Positions 54,695-64,000 of a DNA stretch of 64,000 nucleotides are shown in pieces. A program made the position numbers and the translations under genes. The stretch spans positions 144,687,545 to 144,751,544 of the forward strand of contig NC_030680.2 in assembly GCF_000004195.4 (NCBI RefSeq). Direction: 5' to 3'. Origin of the DNA: Xenopus tropicalis (taxonomy: Eukaryota; Chordata; Amphibia; Anura; Pipidae). Below the pieces are notes generated by a model. That model worked only from the letters and a program-made list of their open reading frames with translations, made no database searches and was not told the DNA's origin. The stretch's first letter is position 1. Every line of letters starts with the position of its first letter.

Positions 54695-55342
54695 CAGGTT
54701 ATATGGAAACCCATTATCCAGAAAGATCCGAATTATGTTAAGGCTTTCTCCCATAGACTTGTTTTTAATCAAATAATTAAGATTTTAAAAATAATTTCCT
54801 TTTTCTCTGCAATAGTAAAACAAAAAATTATAAAACCCTCTACTTGACCCCAACTAAGATATAATGAATCCTTATTGGGGGCAGAACAGCCCTATTGGGT
54901 TTATTTAATGGTTAAATGATTCCCTTTTCTCTGTAATAATAAAACAGTACCTGTACTTGATCCCAACTAAGATATAATTACCCCTTATTGGGGCAGAACA
55001 GTCCTATTGGGTTTATTTCATGGTTAAATGATTCCCTTTTCTCTGTAATAATAAAACAGTACCTCTACTTGATCCCAACTAAGATATAATTACCCCTTAT
55101 TGGGGCAGAACAGCCCTATTGGGTTTATTTCATGGTTAAATGATTCCCTTTTCTCTGTAATAATAAAACAGTACCTGTACTTGATCCCAACTAAGATATA
55201 ATTACCCCTTATTGGGGGCAGAACAATCCTATTGGGTTTATTTAATGGTTAAATGATTCCCTTTTCTCTGTAATAATAAAACAGTACCTGTACTTGATCC
55301 CAACTAAGATATAATTACCCCTTATTGGGGGCAGAACAGTCC
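54695..55342 (+). mobile_element. TA-flanked MITE with 113-bp internal array (5 units, right end lost)
   Basis: It starts after TA as 'caggttatatggaaaccc', then 'attatccagaaagatccg'. Five cores follow, the first mutated ('gatataatgaatcc'). Similarity stops within a unit near 55342. Confidence 0.85.
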
Positions 55343-55446
55343 GTGCCCAACTTCACTGACTTGTGGCTGAATAGAAGCAAATCCCACCAACAATGTTCCA
55401 ACACTAGAGTAGAGACTCTTCAAACAGAAAAGACAGGATCAAATTA

Positions 55447-55538
55447 GGATTCGGATTCGGTTCGGGATTCGGCCGAATCCTGCTGGGTGGGTTTGGAGGT
55501 TCGGCCGAACCCGAAAAACTGGGTTTGGTGCATCCCTA
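55447..55538 (+). mobile_element. hAT-type MITE right-end fragment (TAGGGATGCACC family)
   Basis: 'ggattcggttcgggattcgg' through 'gggtttggtgcatcccta' matches the right ends of 7588-7999 and 53514-53972. The left half is missing. Confidence 0.75.
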
Positions 55539-56471
55539 ATTGTAAGCTCCTCTGAGGCAGGACCTGATGAGTAATCCCTATAAAACAATGAGTGTTGCTG
55601 CTGCTATATACACTACAGGAATTAAATACATTAAAAAATGAATACATATGAAGTAAGTGATAATCATAAATCTTCTTTACAGGTTATAAGTTTCCTTTAA
55701 TGTTGCGTTGGCGCTAATAGAAATTGTAGTGTAGTGAAAGCAGCACAGTGTCAGTTCCTCTGCCCCGGGCAATCACTTCGTTTCCCTATAATTACAACTG
55801 GCTGGGTGAGTGGAGGCAATGGATTTATAGCTGTCTGTATAGACTCCTGTGTCAGTTGGGATGGCACGTATGGCGAGCTGTTATTAAGGTTTCCATGTTC
55901 CTGTCTGGCTCTTCAGTGTAGAGCTTTCCCAATATAGAGAGGGGTCCCTGGGGGGCGCCCCAGCCACGCTCTGTTTAAAGGATAAGAATCAGATCTACTT
56001 TCAACTGTTTGCATTGATCATGAACAGATCTCCGCAGAGAGGTCCTGACACGGCGGCCCCAGTCGTATTCAGAATTCAGTAGTATAGCGTTTCTCTCTGT
56101 TATATGGCACGACATGGTCCAAGACTCTTCCACCTAAATGGGATCAGCTGGGACCCTTGGGGTTTTTATTCTTGAACACCTTAGCTAATACCCCCCATGA
56201 TATATTTGCTCATGGTTTTTGGGTTTGATTATAAACTGACATTAAACCTTTTGCTATGGTTTGTGGCTCTTATTGCATCTGACAAATCATCTTTTAAGGC
56301 AATCACATTAACAAAATCAGCTCCTTGCGCGTTTCACAGCCTCTGTCTAAATTTTCACACCTTTAGCAAAGCTTCTAGCATTTAATATTGTGCTAAAGTC
56401 TTAAGATGGGAAGAATCCCTTTATTCCTAGTCCAGAACACCGAACGTGCCATCTTTATTATCTCCAGAGTT
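55539..56471. other. Mostly non-repetitive
   Basis: 55539-55630 begins 'attgtaagctcctctgagg', which resembles the body of a common frog retroposon. The rest is unique-looking with no gene. Confidence 0.35.
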
Positions 56472-56690
56472 GGCTTAAAGGGGTTGTTCAACTTCAGATT
56501 AATTTACTATGTTATAGAATGGCCTATTCTTTCAATCGGTCTTCATTTTTTTTTATTTAGAATGGTTTTTGACTTATTTGCCTTCAACTTCTGACTCTTT
56601 AAAACTTTCAAATGGGGGGTAATTGATGCCAGCAGCCAAAAAATGATTGGTCTGTGAGGCTATAATCCGAGGAACATAAGCCAGAATGCC
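56472..56690 (+). mobile_element. T2-type MITE left half
   Basis: 'ttaaaggggttgttcaactt', then 'atgttatagaatggcctatt', 'caatcggtcttcat' and 'tttcaaatggggggtaattg', following the same order as 29143-29600. The right half is missing. Confidence 0.75.
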
Positions 56691-56814
56691 CAACGCTGTA
56701 TCTTTATAGCTACATATTTAGCCAGGTTAGAAGACTAAGGTATCCTTGCTCAACTAGGCCACTGAAGATCAGTTGCTGCAACAAAATGCCTATGACTACA
56801 AAGCAAAGTCTAAA

Positions 56815-57346
56815 GCTAGCCATACACGGGCCAATTCTAGCTGCCGATATCAGTCCCTTTGACTGACTTGGCAGCTTATCCGCCCATGTATGGGCACTAA
56901 CGACAGGCCTGCCCGACCGATATCTGCCCGATTTCGGGTCAGATATCAGTTGGGCAGGCCTGTCGTTAGTGCGCATACACAGGCCGATACGCTGCCAAGT
57001 CAGGTTTAAAAATTGATTGGGGACCGCCCGTCATTCTAATTCATTCATTTGGCCCAAGGGGCAAACGACCAAATTATCCTGAATTAGCCCGATATCGTCC
57101 ACCCGTAGGTGGGGATATCGGGAGAAGATCTCAGCATGGATGGCCACCTTTAGCCCGATATAGCCCACCCATAGGTGGGGAAACCGGGAGAAGATCTCAG
57201 CGTGTATGGCCACCTTTAGCCCGATATAGCCCACCCATAGGTGGGGATATCGGGAGAAGATCTAAGCTTGTATGGCCACCTTTAGTCCAATATAGCCCAC
57301 CCATAGGTGGGGATATTGGGAGAAGATCTCAGCTTGTATGGCCGCC
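56815..57346. mobile_element. TTAA-type serial-hairpin MITE, expanded copy
   Basis: The left end is 'gctagccatacacgggcc' and the right end 'gtatggccgcc' before TTAA (57347-57350). It differs from other copies in two ways: an inverted duplication at 56883-56985, and a fourfold 66-bp tandem of its right subterminal block at 57086-57346. Confidence 0.8.
57086..57346. repeat. 66-bp tandem, 4 copies, inside a MITE
   Basis: The unit is 'gcccgatatagcccacccat', 'aggtggggatatcgggaga' and 'agatctcagcgtgtatggcc'. Two repeat starts at 57141 and 57207 give 66 bp. Units differ by a few substitutions. Confidence 0.9.
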
Positions 57347-57352
57347 TTAAGG

Positions 57353-59084
57353 GAGAACACAAGCTTTAAAAATGGGTGTTGCCAACAATGGCCCTATACT
57401 CTTAACAGGAAGTGACCTATGGTGATCCAACACCGTTGTTTGCTACTACAAATAATAGCATGGCCTTGCCCTTAGGTTTCTGATCCCAGAGCTTGTGGTC
57501 ATGCAAATCATTGATCTTTTCTCATGACTATGTATATATATATGCAAGGCACAACAGAACTCATCCTGGGTTTAATCAAGTACAAAAGACTTTCCTGTTC
57601 TTCTTCTGATCAATAAACTGTAATCATCATAGAGAGATGGGCCCAAGCAATAGACTCATTTCCCTTCAAGGCTTGGGCTGGGATTAGCGTATTCGCAAGG
57701 ACTGTGATAAGGCAGATGAGGGCCGCACACCAGTTAAGGAGCAGAATCTCTCAGGAATTACAACATACAAAGCCTTATTGATTCTCGCTCGCCCCCCCTT
57801 TGTGTAGGAAGATTCTGATTGTTCTGCATTTTCAAGGGAGCAGGACTTGGGTAGAATAGAGGCCGAGTGCCTTTTGTAGCTTTTAAAAAAGGCTTTTTAA
57901 TGATCTGTTGCAGCTTTGGAATATGATCTGATATGTTTGTATTTCAGGTTATAAAAATGCTATCGAAGGCGTGCTTTTCCACTATTTTCACGTATTGGAT
58001 GAAAATAGTCCCCTAGCTTCTATAAAGGTGTCAGTCACTCTGCTTAACGTATCCATTTTGCCTACAATTTTTCAGACTGTTTGTCCTCAGACTTTCATAT
58101 CTACACCAGTCGTATGGCTTTATAATTAGTACCTTTACAAGAAGCCCCCAGGGGAATGACATAGCAACAAAGCGCCATATGGAATACTCTAGGCATCGGG
58201 ACCAGTCCCCTATTTTGCTTTTATCCTACAAAGAGATACAATGATGCTAGGCTACCTGATCCACTCCACTGGGCATTGTGGTCTTGGGGGTTATTGTAAA
58301 TGCATTTTTTATTAAAGAGGGTGGCTAGCAACTGTATCAAAGACACGGGTCAATGGATATAACAACACGGGTAATAGATTTTCCCTGTGTGGTCTCGGCC
58401 TGTATCCTGAGCTTTACGAGCAGCTCTAATAGAACTGGAACAGGATTGTGGTTATTGATCAGCACATCGGCAATGCAGCTTTATAGGGTATCTTGGCTAT
58501 TTTATTTGATGTTCAATTGTCATTCAGCTATTATTCTGCCTTCCGCTATTTCAATAGATGGAAAGAAAAAATTCTCCCTATAATAGATACGCCAGGGAAC
58601 CTTATCTGGGAGAGTATCCAGGTAACGAGGGGTCTTTATTTAGTCCTCAGCTTGAAAAAATACTCCTGAGCGCTGAGCACCTAACGATTTCCGGGAACAA
58701 AAATGAATGAATGTGCTATTTGGGACTGACCCCCCAAACAAAGGAGAATTTGGAGGTATTAAAATGCTGTTTTTAAAGTCCCCCGGCAACTTGTTAATGG
58801 TGTTATTTCTACTATTTATGTTTAACATGAACTGTTTTTATGTACTAAGAAAATAAACTGACCAAACGGCATGAGCTTAATAAAACTGAGGATAAAAGAG
58901 AAATATAATTTTCCTCCACAGATTTAATTCCCGGGGGAAATGCTCATTGCACTAACACAGGCCAAGTCAAATATTGTATTAATAAATAGCACGCCCCATT
59001 AGGAGAAGAGCATAGCTTAGTATTTAAATGGACCATGTACAGAGCATTAAATGGTTCTATGGGATTTCTATAATGTGCCTGAAT
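57353..59084. other. Long non-repetitive stretch, no gene recognised
   Basis: Short AT run near 57530-57545. Parts around 57640-58060 and 58350-58960 are unique and could hold regulatory DNA. Frames of up to 76 codons show no recognised motif. Confidence 0.4.
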
Positions 59085-60312
59085 GTTACCCCAATGTTTC
59101 TATATATCTGTAACCTTGTTATGGGCTAAGGGGGCCCAGCCTGAAGGCCAGTTAGGGGGGGATTTGGGGTGAGTGCTTATTTGTGCCCTGGGTACCCCTG
59201 GAACTATAGCGGGGTGACTGTTACCCCAATGTTTCTATATATCTGTAACCTTGTTATGGGCTAAGGGGGCCCAGCCTGAAGGCCAGTTAGGGGGCGATTT
59301 GGGGTGAGTGCTTATTTGTGCCCTGGGTACCCCTGGAACTATAGCAGGGTGACTGTTACCCCAATGTTTCTATATATCTGTAACCTTGTTATGGGCTAAG
59401 GGGGCCCAGCCTGAAGGCCAGTTAGGGGGGGATTTGGGGTGAGTGCTTATTTGTGCCCTGGGTACCCTGGAACTATAGCGGGGTGACTGTTACCCCAATG
59501 TTTTTATATATCTGTAACCTTGTTATGGGCTAAGGGGGCCCAGCCTGAAGGCCAGATAGGGTGAGACTTGGGGTGAGTGCTTATTTGTGCCCTGGGTACC
59601 CCTGGAACTATAGCAGGGTGACTGTTACCCCAATGTTTCTATATATCTGTAACCTTGTTATGGGTTAAGGGGGCACAGCCTGAAGGCCAGTTAGGGGGGG
59701 ATTTGGGGTGAGTGCTTATTTGTGCCCTGGGTACCCCTGGAACTATAGCAGGGTGACTGTTACCCCAATGTTTCTATATATCTGTAACCTTGTTATGGGC
59801 TAAGGGGGCCCAGCCTGAAGGTCAGTTAGGTGGGGATTTGGGGTGAGTGCTTATTTGTGCCCTGGGTACCCCTGGAACTATAGCAGGGTGACTGTTACCC
59901 CAATGTTTCTATGTATCTGTAACCTTGTTATGGGTTAAGGGGGCACAGCCTGAAGGCCAGTTAGGGGGGGATTTGGGGTGAGTGCTTATTTGTGCCCTGG
60001 GTACCCCTGGAACTATAGCAGGGGGACTGTTACCCCAATGTTTCTATATATCTGTAACCTTGTTATGGGCTAAGGGGGCCCAGCCTGAAGGCCAGTTAGG
60101 GGGGGATTTGGGGTGAGTGCTTATTTGTGCCCTGGGTACCCCTGGAACTATAGCAGGGTGACTGTTACCCCAATGTTTCTATATATCTGTAACCTTGTTA
60201 TGGGCTAAGGGGGCCCAGCCTGAAGGCCAGTTAGGGGGGGATTTGGGGTGAGTGCTTATTTGTACCCTGGGTACCCCCGGAACTATAGCAGGGTGACTGT
60301 TACCCCAATGTT
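59085..60312. repeat. 135-bp tandem array, about 9 copies
   Basis: 'gttaccccaatgtttctata' starts at 59085, 59220, 59355, 59489, 59624, 59759, 59894, 60029 and 60164, with a partial unit at 60299. The unit includes 'gtaaccttgttatgggctaa', 'gtgagtgcttatttgtgccc' and 'tgggtacccctggaactata'. Variant bases alternate between units (for example ggcccagcc and ggcacagcc), hinting at two-unit blocks. Confidence 0.96.
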
Positions 60313-61138
60313 TCTATATTTGTGTAACATTGTTATGACCTACAATGGAAAGGGGGAGGATATAATCTGGATTGTGGGTGTGGTTTGTTGTGTTGGGTGT
60401 GGTTTGTTAAGGATGTGGCCAAAATGTGGCAGTTTTCAAATTGTGACTAATCAATCTCCCAGCTGACAGACTTAGATTGCCACTGGGTTCTGGGAGTTGC
60501 AGTTCAAGCAGCTACTGAAGGGCTGCAGCATTTAGAACATCCAGTCTCAAACCCTCCCTGATGATAATATAATGTATCAGATCTTAGTATAGTATTAAAT
60601 AAATTACAAGGGTTAAAAGTCGTTAATGCAGCCAGTTCTTCGTTTTTCACCTTCACGTTCTTGGACTTTGCCAAGAACGCCCAATATTCCTATTAAAGCT
60701 GCCTGGCTTGGTTGTTGGCCAGTTCTAATTGGTGTCTCAGCGCCTTCTGGTGCCACAACGTTCTGTAAGGAAGGCAACGTGTAAGGAACCAGATGGTGCT
60801 GTTTACTGGTACCGTGGCCATGTGATGCCAAGCGTGGCGACTAACTGCACGGACGCTCCTTTCGCTTTTGCTTGTTTTTATATTCTCAGATATGAAGCCC
60901 CGTATATTCCAATCAGAACCCATTTCATCTTACACTCAATTAGAAGGTTTCTGATAAACTTGGCACTTGGAGATCCAAGAAGATGCTTTCAACCACATTA
61001 AATAATGCAAAGTAACACAGGCTAAATAGGCCCCATAATGCAGTTTTCCTTTGCGTAGGAGAGGCACAAAATTATAGATTTTGTTTTCTGTTTTGTGTCC
61101 TGTACTGGTCCAGATGCTCCTATCCTGGAAAATTAGAC
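60313..61138. other. Mostly non-repetitive
   Basis: 60480-60550 contains 'ctgggagttgcagttcaag', the reverse of the dispersed motif at 37740. Frames of 72-90 codons at 60613-61001 overlap on both strands and match nothing known. Confidence 0.35.
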
Positions 61139-61558
61139 GTTGTTTGGACCAAGATGGCAGCTTATTGGCCCGTGTATGCCTTATTGACCAATATCTGACC
61201 ATTGATGCAGTCCTTTCCTGATCAGCTGAAATTACCTGCTTTACCCTAAGGGTGAAGACACACGGCGCTACTAGTAGCAGCTACTTGTCGTGGCTACTAA
61301 AACAGACAATGCTGATCATTTACTGATAATTGTCTCTACGTATGTTTTAGCAGATCCAATTCTCAGTATTGTCTATGGCAAGGGATTTTCTGGCGTTTAG
61401 TAGCCATGACAGGTAGCTGCTACTAAGTAGCTCTGTGTGTCTTCACCCTTATGGCCTGAGGGCCAAACAACAGCAATAGCCCCCCATATTGCCCTGCTCA
61501 AGGTGGGCATATCAGGGAAAGACCTGCTCATTTTGGCTTACAGTCCCAACACTGTAAG
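61139..61558. mobile_element. Serial-hairpin MITE, decayed, interrupted by another MITE
   Basis: 'gcttattggcccgtgtatg', 'accaatatctgaccattgat' and, beyond the insertion, 'ggcctgagggccaaacaac' and 'aaggtgggcatatcaggg' follow the order of the TTAA-type family. The element at 61249-61449 lies in between. Confidence 0.65.
61249..61449. mobile_element. TA-flanked palindromic MITE (201 bp, AGGGTGAAGACACAC ends)
   Basis: Terminal inverted repeats of about 52 bp with a handful of mismatches: left 'agggtgaagacacacggcg', right 'gctctgtgtgtcttcaccct'. TA lies at both junctions (61247-61248 and 61450-61451). It has no coding capacity. Confidence 0.82.
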
Positions 61559-61560
61559 TA

Positions 61561-62211
61561 CAGGTATGGGACCTATTATCCAGAATGCTGGGGATTTGGG
61601 GTTTTCTGGATAAGGGATCTTTCCGTAATTTGGATCTCCATAACTTATGTCTGCTAAAAAATCATTTAAATATTCAATAAACCCAATTGCCACCAATAGG
61701 GATTAATTATATCTTAGTTGGGATCAAGTACAGGTACTGTTTTATTATTACAGAGAAAAGGGAATCATTTAACCATGAAATAAACCCAATAGGGCTGTTC
61801 TGCCCCAATAAGGGGTAATTATATCTTAGTTGGGATCAAGTACAGGTACTGTTTTATTATTACAGAGAAAAGGGAATCATTTAACCATTAAATAAACCCA
61901 ATAAGGCTGTTCTGCCCCCAATAAGGGGTAATTATATCTTAGTTGGGATCAAGTACAGGTACTGTTTTATTATTACAGAGAAAAGGGAATCATTTAACCA
62001 TGAAATAAACCCAATAGGGCTGTTCTGCCCCCAATAAGGGGTAATTATATCTTAGTTGGGATCAAGTACAGGTACTGTTTTATTTTTACAGAGGAAAAGG
62101 AAATAATTTTTAAAAATTAGAATTATTTGCTTGGGAGTCTATGGAAGATGGTCTTTCCGTAATTCGGAACTTTCTGGATAAGGGGTTTCTGGATAAGGGA
62201 TCCCATACCTG
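61561..62211 (-). mobile_element. TA-flanked MITE with 113-bp internal array (4 units), complete
   Basis: Ends are 'caggtatgggacctattatc' and 'aagggatcccatacctg', with TA at both junctions (61559-61560 and 62212-62213). Four cores lie inside. This is the best reference copy for the family's termini in the window. Confidence 0.9.
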
Positions 62212-62213
62212 TA

Positions 62214-63597
62214 CAAATACAAACATGCAGTAAAGGCAAATTCATAATAATCACAATTTTTGTCCTAATTAAGAGGAGTTAAATAGAGAATAAGAAATAT
62301 GTAAGTGTTATAGTTCTAATGTAAACTAATGAGGTTTGCAATTCGTTGAGGGGTGCCCTGGTTTTGCATGGAAACAATATTTATCATTTATCGTACATTA
62401 TATATATTTATTGACTTTCAGTTAGGAACAGAACAAGACTATAATTCATTTCTCATCTTCTGTTGCTGAATTTAACACAGGGAAAGGTGGCCTTTATAGA
62501 GTGATATTCCTGAGGGATGCTAAATTTAATATCAAGGTGAGACAAAGCTCTAAATAATTCATAGGGAACATAGACAAACATTTGTCTTAGCGACCCACTG
62601 ACCGCAATGTATTAATATCCTGTTCTTGTTTGGGTAATCATCTTGTGCAATGACTTGCAACTCACATAGGAGCCTACAGTATCTTCGCTTTGTAGATAAC
62701 CTCCAGATGTACCATCTGATAATGGCATCTGATAACATTTTATGGCTACAGTTCAAACAGCAGATGAAGCAAAATGAAGTGAGACCTCAGCAAACAAAAA
62801 AGAACTGAACAGATCTGATCCGTCAGTACTAGAGAGCTTAGCAAGATGTGACGAGCTATCATTTAGTGCCTTGGACTTCACTTCCCATTGTGGTATAAGG
62901 AGGACAACCTTCAGATCATGCCGAACAATCTTTAATATAAGGGCTATCTAGGTCTTAAGGGCTTTAAAGTCTTAAGAATTTATGAACAACTTCTTTGTTT
63001 ATTTGAAACATGTCCTGAGTGTTACCAGCTTCTTTCTAATTAGTACGTAAGCCGGGTCTGAGGACATAGATGAATTCCTCGTTGACATTGAGTCTTATGC
63101 TTGAGATTGTGGTTGCAACTTTCAGGTCAAGCTTCCCTTAGATGTCCACCAGTATTAGTCATTTAGCCAAAGGGCCAAGAATATGTAGGACCTATAATAA
63201 GTTCTCACTTTGCACTACTTTGTTGTAAGTTAGATATTGTCAAACCGCTTGATGGTGAGGGTCCTCTTAGCCCATAATATGGGTACAAAAATAGAAAATT
63301 ATTTTAGTGTCAGTCATTCAGCCATAAGAATAGTTTAAAGAATCATGTTTGGTCTGTTTGATAAAGAGTAACCTTGAGAAAGAGTATCATGGACACACAA
63401 ATGTGCTGAGCTAGAATTCTTCTTCATCCTTAGAAGCAGCTAGCTTTTCCACAAATGGCAGGCCAAGACCCAATGTTGACTTCTCCATCTTTTATTAAAG
63501 TAGACTTGTTGCAGGGAGGCATACTAGTTGGACATTTTTTATGCAGAGGTTTTTAACAAGGTGTTAAGGTCAATGTAATGCCTTTGTAGACACTGTG
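62214..63597. other. Long non-repetitive stretch, no gene recognised
   Basis: AT-rich unique-looking DNA. No element ends, tandem repeats or convincing open frames. Confidence 0.4.
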
Positions 63598-63867
63598 TCA
63601 AATGTAAAAAGACTTGGGGAGCAACACAAGCACCATAAAAGTTCATGGAGGAGCCAAATAAGGGCTGTGATTGGCTATTAGGGGCCTCTATGCACCCTAT
63701 CAGCTTACAGGGGCTTTATTTGGTAGGAAATCTTGTTTTTATTCAACCAAAACTTGCCCCCAAGTCAGGAATTCAAAAATAACTCCCTGGTTTGGGGGCA
63801 CTGAGAGCAACACCCAAGGGGTAGGGGAGCAACATGTTCCCCCTGAGTTACTGGTTGGGGATCACTG
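63598..63867 (-). mobile_element. hAT-type MITE (CAGTGATCCC family), one end eroded
   Basis: Reverse orientation of the elements at 51967 and 52627: 'gagcaacacaagcaccataa', 'gccccctatcagcttac'-like sequence, 'aaacttgcccccaagtcagg', ending 'ggttggggatcactg'. The low-coordinate end has lost the last few tens of bases, so no target duplication is readable. Confidence 0.85.
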
Positions 63868-63868
63868 A

Positions 63869-64000
63869 TCTAAAGGTGGCCATACACACGGGTGGGAAAT
63901 ATCCGGCTAACTCGGTTGTTTGGCCCTGGGGCCAAACGATTGAATTAGAACGAATGGTATAGGCGTCTGTCGGTTCGGGGACCGCATCGACGAGCCATAG
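63869..64000. mobile_element. Serial-hairpin MITE cut by the window edge
   Basis: Begins 'taaaggtggccatacacac' and continues through 'gtttggccctggggccaaac' and 'cggggaccgcatcgacgag', internal landmarks of the TTAA-type family. The remainder lies beyond 64000. Confidence 0.8.

Overview
This window looks like vertebrate intergenic or intronic DNA from a clawed frog (Xenopus, probably X. tropicalis). That attribution is inference from repeat families I recognise: T2-type MITEs beginning TTAAAGGGG, a CR1 LINE, the frog repeat containing 'gcgccaacatat..cgcagcgctgtacaat', and a SPIN-type hAT element at 40.5 kb. I see no host protein-coding gene, rRNA, tRNA or CRISPR array. Most long open frames are artefacts of tandem repeats that lack stop codons on one strand. 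The only recognisable protein is the C-terminal half of a CR1 reverse transcriptase (8.9-9.9 kb, minus strand).

Layout. 0-5 kb: MITE fragments, a 94-bp array, a MITE with a 113-bp internal array, a 22-bp minisatellite. 5-14 kb: a LINE tail, an ATCT microsatellite, a hAT MITE with a second hAT nested in it, the CR1 copy, a 101-bp array with hypervariable G-runs, a GC-rich hairpin element, and three hAT MITEs. 15-20.4 kb: a 49-bp satellite of about 37 units, a 77-bp array, and the largest 113-bp-array MITE. 21-30 kb: TTAA-flanked and hAT MITEs, a 35-bp near-perfect palindrome, a 130-bp array, a 29-bp satellite, T2 MITEs. 30-40 kb: three more 113-bp-array MITEs, a second 94-bp array, a 12-bp minisatellite, a purine-rich 40-bp satellite. 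40-50 kb: a local duplication carrying SPIN in one copy only, an 82-bp array, a cluster of TTAA MITEs made of serial hairpins, a hAT MITE with a CRE/TATA-like module. 50-64 kb: a 26-bp satellite inside older degenerate repeats, several hAT MITEs with 8-bp target duplications, T2 and TTAA MITEs, a 135-bp array, a TA-flanked palindromic MITE, and an edge-truncated MITE.

Between the repeats are non-repetitive stretches of 0.3-1.7 kb. Some have the look of conserved non-coding elements (for example 6.29-6.66, 33.75-34.08, 44.85-45.18 and 54.08-54.33 kb), but conservation cannot be judged from one sequence.

The strongest observations are: the SPIN insertion with an exact 8-bp target duplication and an empty paralogous site 0.5 kb away; one MITE family carrying an internal 113-bp tandem array at seven loci with 3 to 10 units each; a hAT-in-hAT nest with both target duplications readable; and two hAT MITE copies sharing a CRE-like site 20 bp from a TATA box. 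I found no new enzymatic or defence system. What is unusual here is repeat biology.
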